The notes under the pieces: model-generated
Database searches by the model: none
What the model saw: only the letters and a program-made list of their open reading frames with translations
What the model was told of the DNA's origin: nothing
Position numbers and translations under genes: made by a program
Shown here: positions 17,972 through 25,618 of the stretch, piece by piece
Numbering within the stretch: position 1 is the stretch's first letter
How the letters are laid out: every line of letters starts with the position of its first letter
Source: Dryocola sp051297175
GTDB lineage: Bacteria > Pseudomonadota > Gammaproteobacteria > Enterobacterales > Enterobacteriaceae
Assembly (NCBI RefSeq): GCF_051297175.1
Contig: NZ_JBINNY010000001.1
Span: 2,852,001 to 2,916,000 of the forward strand
Direction of reading: 5' to 3'
Length of the DNA: 64,000 bases

Positions 17972-18988
17972 ATGCAAAAAAAATCCATCTACGTTGCCTA
18001 CACCGGCGGCACCATCGGTATGCAACGTTCCGAACATGGCTACATCCCCGTTTCCGGCCACCTGCAGCGCCAGCTGGCGCTGATGCCCGAGTTCCATCGC
18101 CAGGAGATGCCGGACTTCACCATCCACGAGTACCAGCCGCTGATGGACTCGTCGGACATGACGCCGGAAGACTGGCAGCACATCGCCGACGATATCAAAG
18201 CGCATTACGACGAGTACGACGGCTTTGTGATCCTTCACGGGACGGACACCATGGCGTTTACCGCGTCAGCGCTGTCGTTCATGCTGGAAAATCTCAGCAA
18301 GCCGGTTATCGTGACGGGCTCGCAAATCCCGCTTGCCGAGCTGCGTTCCGACGGGCAAATCAACCTGCTGAACTCGCTGTACGTGGCGGCAAATTTCCCG
18401 ATCAACGAAGTGACGCTATTCTTCAACAATCGTCTGTATCGCGGTAACCGCACTACTAAGGCCCATGCCGATGGCTTCGACGCCTTCGCGTCGCCTAACC
18501 TTGCGCCGCTTCTGGAGGCGGGGATTCATATTCGTCGCCTGAATACCCCTCCCGCGCCGCGCGGCGAAGGCGAGCTGATCGTCCATCCGATTACGCCGCA
18601 GCCGATTGGCGTGGTGACGATTTATCCGGGTATTTCCGCCGATGTGGTCGGCAACTTCCTGCGCCAGCCGGTGAAGGCTCTGATTCTGCGTTCCTACGGC
18701 GTGGGCAATGCGCCGCAGCACGGTGCGTTCCTGCAGGAGCTGCAGGAAGCCTGCTCGCGCGGCATCGTGGTGGTAAACCTCACCCAGTGCATGTCCGGGA
18801 AGGTCAATATGGGCGGCTACGCGACGGGTAACGCGCTGGCGCAGGCGGGCGTAATCAGCGGCTACGATATGACGGTGGAAGCCACGCTGACTAAACTTCA
18901 CTATTTGCTGAGCCAGGGCCTGGACGCGCAGGCCATTCGCGAGGCGATGTCGCGCAACCTGCGCGGTGAACTGACGCCGGACGAGTAA
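17972..18988 (+). CDS. ansA: Cytoplasmic L-asparaginase I
   Basis: 338 residues from ATG 17972 (MQKKSIYVAYTGGTIGM); an upstream in-frame ATG at 17921 lies in the hairpin region and is rejected. Asparaginase signatures are the nucleophile Thr14 in YTGGTIG and the second triad HGTDTM near residue 90. It converts asparagine to aspartate and ammonia. pncA follows after 9 bp with its own GGAG, so ansA-pncA is an operon as in E. coli. Confidence 0.97.
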   Translation: MQKKSIYVAYTGGTIGMQRSEHGYIPVSGHLQRQLALMPEFHRQEMPDFTIHEYQPLMDSSDMTPEDWQHIADDIKAHYDEYDGFVILHGTDTMAFTASALSFMLENLSKPVIVTGSQIPLAELRSDGQINLLNSLYVAANFPINEVTLFFNNRLYRGNRTTKAHADGFDAFASPNLAPLLEAGIHIRRLNTPPAPRGEGELIVHPITPQPIGVVTIYPGISADVVGNFLRQPVKALILRSYGVGNAPQHGAFLQELQEACSRGIVVVNLTQCMSGKVNMGGYATGNALAQAGVISGYDMTVEATLTKLHYLLSQGLDAQAIREAMSRNLRGELTPDE

Positions 18989-18997
18989 GGAGAACGA

Positions 18998-19627
18998 ATG
19001 AAAAAACGTGCGTTGTTGCTGGTCGACTTGCAAAACGATTTCTGCGCCGGCGGCGCGCTAGCGGTGCCCGAAGGCGACAGCACCGTTGACGTTGCCAACG
19101 ATCTGATTTGCCGCTTTAAGGCACGCGGCGAGGCGATTGTGGCATCCCAGGACTGGCACCCTGCCCGCCACGGCAGCTTTGCAAGCGTTCAGGGCGCGGA
19201 GCCTTACTCGCAGGGGGAACTCGAGGGACTGCCGCAGACCTGGTGGCCCGATCACTGCGTCCAGCATACGGAAGGCGTGGCGCTCCATCCTCTGCTCCAC
19301 GCGGACGATATTGATGCGGTGTTCCACAAGGGTGAAAATCCCGCCATCGATAGCTACAGCGCGTTTTTCGATAACGGGCACCGCCAGGAGACTGGCCTTG
19401 ACGCCTGGCTGCGCGAGCGGGGCATATCACAGCTGGTGGTGCTGGGGCTGGCGACGGACTACTGCGTGAAATTTACCGTGCTGGACGCGCTCGAGCTGGG
19501 CTATGAGGTTACGGTTATCTCCGACGGCTGTCGCGGCGTGAATATCAACCCGCAGGATAGTCTGATGGCGTTCCAGGATATGTCCGTGGCGGGGGCAACG
19601 ATCGTTACGCTAGCGGATTTCTATTAG
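18998..19627 (+). CDS. pncA: Nicotinamidase/pyrazinamidase
   Basis: 209 residues, isochorismatase fold. Catalytic Asp10 (LLVDLQNDF), a Lys in FHKGENP and the nucleophile Cys in LATDYCVKF are present; the metal-binding Asp/His lie in SQDWHPARHGSF. It deamidates nicotinamide to nicotinate for NAD salvage. Last gene of ansA-pncA; followed by REP units. Confidence 0.96.
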   Translation: MKKRALLLVDLQNDFCAGGALAVPEGDSTVDVANDLICRFKARGEAIVASQDWHPARHGSFASVQGAEPYSQGELEGLPQTWWPDHCVQHTEGVALHPLLHADDIDAVFHKGENPAIDSYSAFFDNGHRQETGLDAWLRERGISQLVVLGLATDYCVKFTVLDALELGYEVTVISDGCRGVNINPQDSLMAFQDMSVAGATIVTLADFY

Positions 19628-19640
19628 TTCACTTTCCTGT

Positions 19641-19725
19641 GTCGGATGGCGCTTCGCTTATCCGACCTACAACACATGCGCCTTCCGTCAGAAATGTCGG
19701 ACGGCGCTTCGCTTATCCGACCTAC
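19641..19725. repeat. Two REP units downstream of pncA
   Basis: Nearly identical 30-bp hairpins at 19641-19670 and 19696-19725, both in the same sense: GTCGGAYGGCGCTTCGC followed by TTATCCGACC. They share sequence with the BIME after ynjE. The rest of 19628-19951 holds no credible gene; a 73-codon frame starting at 19646 runs through the repeats and is discounted. Confidence 0.85.
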
Positions 19726-19850
19726 AAAAAAAGCGTTGTCCGTCAGCAAGAACGGGGGACGCGATGAATATCCGAGCGACAACTACGCAGCCCCCGCCAC
19801 CTCTTTCTCGATTCGGCTCTCATTTTGGACTTTATTTGCTCGCCCTTCGC

Positions 19851-19864
19851 TGAGAGCGCTCTCA
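19851..19864. promoter_or_regulatory. Perfect 14-bp palindrome upstream of chitinase, LacI-type operator candidate
   Basis: TGAGAGCGCTCTCA is a perfect palindrome with the central CG step typical of LacI-family operators; compare the TGGGAGCGCTCCCA type bound by CebR/CelR sugar regulators. It lies about 90 bp before the chitinase ATG, and a half-like GGCTCTCA occurs near 19815. The regulator is not in this window. Confidence 0.5.
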
Positions 19865-19951
19865 TAATCGACTTGCTTACTTATTCAGCGTCTTAGCTGA
19901 GTTTGCCTCGCCTGAGGCGTTTCCAATATTGTCTGTCAAAGAGGAATTGCT

Positions 19952-21226
19952 ATGAAGTTTACGCGCAAACTGCTGCCGCTGCTGGCAGTTATCCAGCTCG
20001 CCTGTGCGGGTGCCGCCCACGCCGCTGAATATCTATCAGTGGGTTATTTTAACGGCGGCGGCGACGTTACCGCAGGGCCTGGGGGCGATATCAACAAGCT
20101 TGATGTCCGCCAGATTACCCATCTCAACTACTCGTTTGGCCTGATTTACAACGATGAAAAGGGCGAAACCAACGCCGCGCTGAAAGACGCCACGAAGCTG
20201 CATCAGATTTGGCTCTCGCCAAAGGTTATGTCCGACCTGGAAAAGGTGCCCGACCTGCGTAAGCAGAACCCGCAGCTGAAAGTGTTGCTGTCCGTGGGAG
20301 GCTGGGGCGCTCGCGGATTCTCTGGCGCTGCGGCTAGTCCGGAAAGCCGCGCCGTATTTATCCGCTCTGCTCAGGAGGTGATCAAGCGCTACGGCCTGGA
20401 CGGCATCGACTTAGACTGGGAGTACCCGATTAACGGCGCGTGGGGCCTTGTGGACGCCACCGCAGCAGACCGCGACAACTTCACCGCCCTGCTTAACGAG
20501 CTGCGCCAGGCGTTGGGCAAAGAGAAGCTGCTGACTATCGCCGTGGGTGCCAACGTGAAAAGCCCAACCGAGTGGGTGGATGTAAAGGCTATCGCCCCGG
20601 CGCTGGACTACATCAACCTGATGACCTACGACATGGCATACGGCACGCAGTATTTCAACGCCAACCTGTATGACTCAAAGGCCTGGCCGACGGTGGCGGC
20701 GGCGGATAAATACAGCGCGGATTATGTGGTCAACAACTACATTGCGGCGGGCCTCAAGCCTGCGCAGATGAATCTCGGCATCGGCTTCTATGGCCGCGTG
20801 CCAAAACGCGCGACCGAGCCGGGTATCGACTGGGATAAGCCGGATGCGGCTAAAAATCCGGTCACCCAGCCCTACTTCGGCGCGCCGGAGAAAGCCGTGT
20901 TTATGTCCTATGGTCTGGACCTCACCAAGGACAGCTACTTCAAGTACAACGACATTGTGAGCAAGCTGCTGAACGATCCGCAGAAGCGCTTTACCGAACG
21001 CTGGGACGACGACGCGAAGGTGCCGTACCTGACGATGAAAAATGCGGAAGGCAAAGACCTGTTTGCTATTTCGTACGAGAATCCAAAATCCGTGGCGGTG
21101 AAGGCGGAGTACATCAAAAGTAAGGGGCTGGGCGGTGCGATGTTCTGGGAATACGGAGCGGATGATAATAACCAGCTAGCGAAGCAGCTGGCCGAAACGC
21201 TGGGGATTAAGACCGAGCATCAATAA
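19952..21226 (+). CDS. Secreted glycoside hydrolase family 18 chitinase
   Basis: 424 residues with signal peptide (LLPLLAVIQLACAGAAHA, cleavage before AEYLSVGY). GH18 motifs: KVLLSVGGWG substrate-binding strand near 111-119 and the catalytic DGIDLDWE at 150-157 with Glu157 as proton donor; YDMAYG and the late MFWEYGAD Trp complete the barrel. It cleaves chitin or chito-oligomers by substrate-assisted catalysis. No separate chitin-binding domain is visible. The gene is absent from this place in E. coli K-12 and is flanked by REP hairpins on both sides, suggesting a lineage-specific insertion. Confidence 0.93.
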   Translation: MKFTRKLLPLLAVIQLACAGAAHAAEYLSVGYFNGGGDVTAGPGGDINKLDVRQITHLNYSFGLIYNDEKGETNAALKDATKLHQIWLSPKVMSDLEKVPDLRKQNPQLKVLLSVGGWGARGFSGAAASPESRAVFIRSAQEVIKRYGLDGIDLDWEYPINGAWGLVDATAADRDNFTALLNELRQALGKEKLLTIAVGANVKSPTEWVDVKAIAPALDYINLMTYDMAYGTQYFNANLYDSKAWPTVAAADKYSADYVVNNYIAAGLKPAQMNLGIGFYGRVPKRATEPGIDWDKPDAAKNPVTQPYFGAPEKAVFMSYGLDLTKDSYFKYNDIVSKLLNDPQKRFTERWDDDAKVPYLTMKNAEGKDLFAISYENPKSVAVKAEYIKSKGLGGAMFWEYGADDNNQLAKQLAETLGIKTEHQ

Positions 21227-21233
21227 CGGCGGC

Positions 21234-21258
21234 GGCGGGTGGCGCAAGCTTACCCGCC
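21234..21258. terminator. GC hairpin after chitinase
   Basis: GGCGGGT (21234-21240) pairs with ACCCGCC (21252-21258) around GGCGCAAGCTT. It lies between convergent chitinase and yeaC and lacks a long U-tract; it may serve as a REP-like or bidirectional terminator. Confidence 0.5.
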
Positions 21259-21278
21259 CTATCCATGCTTAGTCCGAA

Positions 21279-21554
21279 CTAAAGCTTCACCGTCATAATC
21301 GGCGCAGGTTCAATGCCGAACTCCGCTTTCAGCTGTTGCTTGCTTTTCATCACGATGTTGCCGTCGGTGCCGATAGTCATATGCTGGGCATCAACGTTGT
21401 GACGCGTCTGCCACATCATCACTAACTGCAGGCTGTTTTCTTTCTGATCCGGCGTAAGCGCAACGCCGTCGGGCCACTTGCCTAACTCTACCGCCGTGAC
21501 CAGGCGCTGATAAATTTCAGGCGTCATGACGGCCAACATTTCATCCAAATTCAT
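21279..21554 (-). CDS. yeaC: DUF1315 family protein YeaC
   Basis: 91 residues starting MNLDEMLAVMTPEIYQRL; an adjacent ATG three bases upstream is equally possible and better spaced from AGGA. Conserved blocks ELGKWPDGVALT and MKSKQQLK match E. coli YeaC. Function is unknown. It lies 43 bp downstream of msrB on the same strand, the same pairing as in E. coli. Confidence 0.88.
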   Translation of the reverse strand: MNLDEMLAVMTPEIYQRLVTAVELGKWPDGVALTPDQKENSLQLVMMWQTRHNVDAQHMTIGTDGNIVMKSKQQLKAEFGIEPAPIMTVKL

Positions 21555-21597
21555 CATACGAGCAGCTTCCTGTGGAATAATTTGCTGAATCGATTTT

Positions 21598-22011
21598 TCA
21601 ACCTTTAGTTTGCTCACCGTTCTGGTCATCGGTGAAGCTTAGCGACGCGGAGTTAACGCAGTAGCGTTCGCCCGTAGGCTGCGGCCCGTCTGGGAAAACG
21701 TGCCCCAGATGCGCTTCGCAGTTGCCGCAGCGGATCTCTACCCGCTCCATGCCGTGTGAAAAATCTTTGATATAACGGATAGCCTCGTCGCTTACCGGCT
21801 CGTAGAAGCTCGGCCAGCCGCAGCCGGAGTCGTACTTGGTTTCAGATTTGAACAGTGCGGCATCGCAAACCAGGCAGTGGTAGATGCCATCGCGCTTGTT
21901 GTGCAATAGACGCCCCGAGAACGGCGGCTCTGTGCCATGTTCCTGCGTGACGTAATACTGCATCTCGTTAAGGTTTTTCTTCGCTGAATCAGGGGGTAAT
22001 TGGTTAGCCAT
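21598..22011 (-). CDS. msrB: Peptide-methionine (R)-S-oxide reductase
   Basis: 137 residues, SelR fold. Structural zinc is held by Cys46/Cys49 and Cys95/Cys98; the catalytic Cys118 lies in GERYCVNSAS (cysteine, not selenocysteine). It reduces the R epimer of methionine sulfoxide in proteins. It is divergent from gapA with a 345-bp shared control region and is probably transcribed with yeaC. Confidence 0.97.
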   Translation of the reverse strand: MANQLPPDSAKKNLNEMQYYVTQEHGTEPPFSGRLLHNKRDGIYHCLVCDAALFKSETKYDSGCGWPSFYEPVSDEAIRYIKDFSHGMERVEIRCGNCEAHLGHVFPDGPQPTGERYCVNSASLSFTDDQNGEQTKG

Positions 22012-22132
22012 ATGCGTACATCTCGTGCAGTTGCTACGGTGACTGATAACAGCATGATTCTAACAAAAAATTAACAACACCGTGCAGCTTTTTGTTCTAA
22101 ACTTAGCCCTGAATTTCTGGCTCGGCATTAAT

Positions 22133-22148
22133 TGTGACCCATGTCACA
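22133..22148. promoter_or_regulatory. CRP-binding site
   Basis: TGTGACCCATGTCACA has perfect TGTGA-N6-TCACA arms. It lies in the msrB-gapA divergent region about 170 bp upstream of the main gapA promoter; gapA is known to respond to cAMP-CRP in E. coli. It could act on a distal gapA promoter or on msrB. Confidence 0.8.
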
Positions 22149-22285
22149 TTCTTGTTGATTTTGCCCTTTAGAATTCCAGAAACCGTCCCCATATGGTCAA
22201 AAGCCTAAAGGGAAAGGTTAAGTGGTTTTATCGTACAATTGATGTCCACAGGATTGATTTGTCGCAATGATTGACACGATTCCGC

Positions 22286-22313
22286 TTGACGCTGCGTAAG
22301 GTTTTTGTAATTT
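22286..22313 (+). promoter_or_regulatory. gapA sigma-70 promoter (P1-like)
   Basis: TTGACG, a 16-bp spacer, then TAATTT. The start would be near 22320, leaving a leader of about 37 nt to the gapA ATG. The segment looks like the E. coli gapA P1 promoter. A further TTGACA at 22271 may belong to an alternative promoter. The remainder of 22012-22356 is AT-rich control DNA with no gene. Confidence 0.75.
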
Positions 22314-22356
22314 TACAGCCAACCTTTTATTCACTAACAAATAGCTGGTGGAATAT

Positions 22357-23352
22357 ATGACTATCAAAGTAGGTATCAACGGTTTTGGCCGTATCGGCCG
22401 TATTGTTTTCCGTGCTGCACAGGAACGTTCTGACATCGAGATCGTTGCAATCAACGACCTGTTAGACGCTGACTACATGGCTTACATGCTGAAGTACGAC
22501 TCCACTCACGGTCGTTTCAACGGCACTGTAGAAGTTAAAGACGGCCACCTGGTTGTTAACGGCAAAACTATCCGTGTTACCGCAGAACGTGACCCGGCTA
22601 ACCTGAAATGGAACGAAGTTAACGTTGACGTAGTTGCTGAAGCAACTGGTCTGTTCCTGACCGACGAAACTGCGCGTAAGCACATCACCGCTGGCGCTAA
22701 GAAAGTCGTTCTGACTGGTCCTTCCAAAGACAACACCCCAATGTTCGTTCGTGGTGCTAACTTTGAAAAATATGCTGGCCAGGATATCGTTTCTAACGCA
22801 TCTTGCACCACCAACTGCCTGGCTCCACTGGCTAAAGTTATCAACGACAACTTCGGTATCGTTGAAGGCCTGATGACCACCGTTCACGCTACCACCGCTA
22901 CTCAGAAAACTGTTGATGGCCCGTCTCACAAAGACTGGCGCGGCGGCCGCGGCGCAGCTCAGAACATCATCCCTTCTTCTACCGGTGCTGCTAAAGCTGT
23001 AGGCGTTGTACTGCCAGAGCTGAACGGCAAACTGACTGGTATGGCGTTCCGCGTTCCAACTCCAAACGTGTCTGTTGTTGACCTGACCGTTCGTCTGGAA
23101 AAAGCAGCGTCTTACGAAGAAATCAAGAAAGCAATCAAAGCGGCTTCTGAAGGCGCAATGAAAGGCGTTCTGGGTTACACCGAAGACGACGTTGTATCTA
23201 CCGATTTCAACGGCGAAGTTTGCACTTCCGTGTTCGATGCTAAAGCTGGTATCGCACTGAACGACAACTTTGTGAAACTGGTTTCCTGGTACGACAACGA
23301 AACTGGCTACTCCAACAAAGTACTGGACCTGATTGCACACATCTCCAAATAA
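22357..23352 (+). CDS. gapA: Glyceraldehyde-3-phosphate dehydrogenase A
   Basis: 331 residues from ATG 22357 behind GGTGGA; an in-frame ATG nine bases upstream is rejected by the MTIKVGING family start. It has the NAD-binding GINGFGRIGR and the catalytic Cys in SNASCTTNC near residue 150. Glycolytic oxidation of G3P to 1,3-bisphosphoglycerate. Codon use differs sharply from neighbours (strongly optimised, less GC at third positions), which is normal for one of the most expressed genes. Confidence 0.99.
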   Translation: MTIKVGINGFGRIGRIVFRAAQERSDIEIVAINDLLDADYMAYMLKYDSTHGRFNGTVEVKDGHLVVNGKTIRVTAERDPANLKWNEVNVDVVAEATGLFLTDETARKHITAGAKKVVLTGPSKDNTPMFVRGANFEKYAGQDIVSNASCTTNCLAPLAKVINDNFGIVEGLMTTVHATTATQKTVDGPSHKDWRGGRGAAQNIIPSSTGAAKAVGVVLPELNGKLTGMAFRVPTPNVSVVDLTVRLEKAASYEEIKKAIKAASEGAMKGVLGYTEDDVVSTDFNGEVCTSVFDAKAGIALNDNFVKLVSWYDNETGYSNKVLDLIAHISK

Positions 23353-23378
23353 GTTGAGATGAGCAGTTAATCCATAAG

Positions 23379-23405
23379 GCGACCATTCGTGGTCGCTTTT
23401 TTTTT
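23379..23405 (+). terminator. gapA intrinsic terminator
   Basis: GCGACCA-TTCG-TGGTCGC: a perfect 7-bp stem closed by a stable UUCG tetraloop, followed by nine T. It ends the gapA transcript 27 bp before the yeaD start. Confidence 0.95.
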
Positions 23406-23431
23406 GCCTTTTCGATATATAGGTTGAGTCA

Positions 23432-24319
23432 ATGATTACTAAAATTTTTGCCCTTCCGGTTATTGAACAAATCACCCCTGTCCTCTCCCGTCGTCAGCTT
23501 GATCAACTGGAAGTGATTGTTATCGACCATCCGCAGGTTCGTGCTTCCGTCGCTCTCCAGGGGGCGCATCTGCTCTCATGGAAACCTGCCGGTGAAGAAG
23601 AAGTCCTGTGGCTGAGCAACAACACTCCCTTCCAGCACGGTAAAGCGCTGCGCGGCGGCGTGCCGATCTGCTGGCCCTGGTTTGGCCCGGCCGAGCAGGA
23701 AGGCCTGCCCGCTCACGGCTTCGCGCGTAACCTGCCATGGACGCTGAGCGCCCATAATGAAGATGCCAACGGCGTTTCGCTGACCTTTGAACTGCAAAGC
23801 AATGATGAAACCCGCAAGCTTTGGCCGCATGACTTCACCCTGTATGCGCGTTACAAGCTGGGTAAAACCTGCGAGATGGAGCTGGAAGCCCACGGCGAGT
23901 TCGAAGCCACAAGCGCCCTGCACACCTATTTCAACGTGGGCGACATCGCCGATGTTAAGGTCAGCGGGCTGGGCAACGAGTACATCGACAAAGTGCTGGG
24001 TGGTGAAAAAGGCGCGTTGACCGACGGCGTGCAAACCTTCCCGGATCGTACCGACCGCCTGTACCTGGCCGCCGAAGACTGCAGCGTCATTCACGACGCC
24101 AGCCTGAAGCGCACCATTGACGTGGTGCACCACCATCAGAGCAACGTTGTCGGCTGGAACCCAGGCCCGGCGCTGTCTATCTCGATGGGCGATATGCCGG
24201 ATGACGGCTACAAGACCTTCGTTTGTGTGGAAACCGCTTGCGTGACAACGTCACAGAAAGCCACTGCGGATAAGCCAGCGCGCCTGGCCGCAACCCTGCG
24301 CGTGGCTAAGAAAGGCTAA
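23432..24319 (+). CDS. yeaD: Glucose-6-phosphate 1-epimerase (hexose-phosphate mutarotase) YeaD
   Basis: 295 residues, aldose 1-epimerase-like beta-sandwich. The RGGVPICWPWFGP block, catalytic His in HTYFNVGD and Glu in VCVETACV are visible. It interconverts alpha and beta anomers of hexose-6-phosphates. Its location beside gapA is conserved in enterobacteria. The 3' end overlaps convergent yeaE by four bases. Confidence 0.93.
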   Translation: MITKIFALPVIEQITPVLSRRQLDQLEVIVIDHPQVRASVALQGAHLLSWKPAGEEEVLWLSNNTPFQHGKALRGGVPICWPWFGPAEQEGLPAHGFARNLPWTLSAHNEDANGVSLTFELQSNDETRKLWPHDFTLYARYKLGKTCEMELEAHGEFEATSALHTYFNVGDIADVKVSGLGNEYIDKVLGGEKGALTDGVQTFPDRTDRLYLAAEDCSVIHDASLKRTIDVVHHHQSNVVGWNPGPALSISMGDMPDDGYKTFVCVETACVTTSQKATADKPARLAATLRVAKKG

Positions 24320-25167
24320 ACCATATCTAAAGGCGTTTTGCGGCCCGGTGCCGGAAACGCCTTTTCCATCACCGTTTTATCCTCATCCGTAAGCACCACG
24401 CCCAGCGCCGCCGCGTTCTCTTTGACGTGCGCAACGCTGCCTGCTTTCGGGATTGCCATAACCCCGTCATGACTTATCACCCATGCCAGCAAGAGCTGGG
24501 CAACGGTGATGCCTTTTTGCTGGGCAAGTTCGTTGAGCGCAGGATGGTTCATCAACCCGCTACGTAAACGCCCCGCCTGCGCCAGCGGGCAATACGCCAT
24601 CACCGGCATGTTTTGCTGCTGACACCACGGCAGCAGGTCGTGCTCAATACCGCGTGAGGCCAGGTGATACAGTACCTGGTTAGTCGCGCATCCTTCACCG
24701 CCATCAAGCGCGATAAGCTCCTGCATGTCTTCAAAGTCGAGATTCGACACGCCCCAGCGGCGGATTTTCCCCTGCTGCTGAAGTTTCTGCATTACGGCGA
24801 GGGTTTCTTCCAGCGGTATATCGCCCCGCCAGTGCAATAGATAAAGATCGAGGTAGTCGGTTTTCAGGCGTTGCAGGCTCGCCTCGCACGCGGCAATCGC
24901 CCTGTGACCGCCGGCATTCCATGGATAAACCTTAGAAACGAGGTACACCTCGTCGCGCCGCCCGGCGATGGCCTCACCGACGATGCGCTCCGCGCCGCCG
25001 TCGGCGTACATTTCGGCAGTATCGATAAGCTTGAGCCCTAAATCGATGCCCGCCTGCAGGGCATGAATTTCGTCCAGACGCTGCATCGGCTTATCGCCCA
25101 TGTACCACGTCCCCTGTCCAATCGCCGGTAACGCCTGTGCATGTGGAAAATGAATGAGCTTTGTCAT
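24316..25167 (-). CDS. yeaE: Aldo-keto reductase YeaE (methylglyoxal reductase)
   Basis: 283 residues from ATG 25167 with AGGAGG immediately upstream; a longer frame to 25290 enters the attachment site region and is rejected. The AKR tetrad is visible: Asp and Tyr in LIDTAEMYADGG, Lys in VSKVYPW, His in YLLHWRG. The E. coli enzyme reduces methylglyoxal with NADPH. In E. coli mipA follows directly; here the P2-like prophage separates them. Confidence 0.93.
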   Translation of the reverse strand: MTKLIHFPHAQALPAIGQGTWYMGDKPMQRLDEIHALQAGIDLGLKLIDTAEMYADGGAERIVGEAIAGRRDEVYLVSKVYPWNAGGHRAIAACEASLQRLKTDYLDLYLLHWRGDIPLEETLAVMQKLQQQGKIRRWGVSNLDFEDMQELIALDGGEGCATNQVLYHLASRGIEHDLLPWCQQQNMPVMAYCPLAQAGRLRSGLMNHPALNELAQQKGITVAQLLLAWVISHDGVMAIPKAGSVAHVKENAAALGVVLTDEDKTVMEKAFPAPGRKTPLDMV

Positions 25168-25204
25168 GACGCCTCCTAAATGATTGCCCCACCATAAAGC
25201 AAAC

Positions 25205-25220
25205 GGGGCGCAAGCGCCCC
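25205..25220. repeat. attL core candidate (16-bp hairpin)
   Basis: GGGGCGCAAGCGCCCC is identical to 56158-56173. On the right it is the mipA terminator hairpin, so the phage probably integrates into that terminator and regenerates it. It is flanked here by a 17-bp near-direct repeat, GCCCCACCATRAAGCAA, at 25186-25202 and 25216-25232, whose meaning is unclear. Confidence 0.7.
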
Positions 25221-25268
25221 ACCATGAAGCAATTAAGATACTGATATTTATATGAAATAAATATTTTA

Positions 25269-25289
25269 TGACCACAAATTGACTACACA
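25269..25289. promoter_or_regulatory. Integrase arm-type sites, left end
   Basis: TGACCACAAA at 25269-25278 is followed at once by TTGACTACACA at 25279-25289. The same pair recurs next to int at 56026-56035 and 56058-56068 (TTGACCACACA). Recurrence just inside both prophage ends is what arm-type binding sites of a tyrosine integrase should look like. Confidence 0.65.
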
Positions 25290-25293
25290 TAAT

Positions 25294-25318
25294 AAAAAGC
25301 CCCAGCGTTCTGGGGCTT
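25294..25318 (-). terminator. Terminator of ogr / late tail transcript
   Basis: On the minus strand AAGCCCCAG-AACG-CTGGGGCTT is followed by TTTATTAT. It lies 12 bp beyond the ogr stop and would keep prophage transcripts out of yeaE. Confidence 0.85.
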
Positions 25319-25329
25319 GTCAGTGGCTA

Positions 25330-25572
25330 CTATAAAACCAGACTTAACTGGTCTTCACCGTGATGGCTTCGAGGGAAAACATCTTGAGGAACCACAGCGC
25401 CGGGAACTGGTTGGGTCTGGTTTAATGATTCATCTATTTGCGTCATGCTGGTAAAACAATAGCCGCACAACATGTTTTGACACTGGTGATAACTGCGCCG
25501 CACTAAATCACTCAACTCTACACTGGTACGAGTTTTCGCAACTGCACGGCAGCGAGGACAGCGCATTGCCAT
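25330..25572 (-). CDS. ogr: Late transcription activator, Ogr/Delta family
   Basis: 80 residues. Zinc ligands are arranged Cys5-x2-Cys8 and Cys31-x4-Cys36, with the family block YHQCQN at 28-33. GAGGAGG precedes the ATG by 7 bp. P2 Ogr binds TGT-N12-ACA dyads near -55 and recruits the RNA polymerase alpha subunit at late promoters; three such dyads are found in this prophage (26815, 37297, 43461). It is downstream of D as in P2. Confidence 0.93.
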   Translation of the reverse strand: MAMRCPRCRAVAKTRTSVELSDLVRRSYHQCQNMLCGYCFTSMTQIDESLNQTQPVPGAVVPQDVFPRSHHGEDQLSLVL

Positions 25573-25618
25573 ACGCGGGCCTCCTCTGGACTGGTTAATA
25601 TCACGTCAAGTATAACGC

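Noticed and set aside
19646..19867. 73-codon ORF after pncA
   Set aside because: It runs through two REP units and lacks a ribosome-binding site.
22462..23475. 337-codon frame antisense to gapA
   Set aside because: It lies wholly opposite a highly expressed, codon-biased gene; its length is a by-product of gapA codon choice and its translation has no domain pattern.
25168..25290. N-terminal extension of YeaE through the attachment region
   Set aside because: AGGAGG directly precedes ATG 25167, and the extension is encoded by prophage/att DNA.
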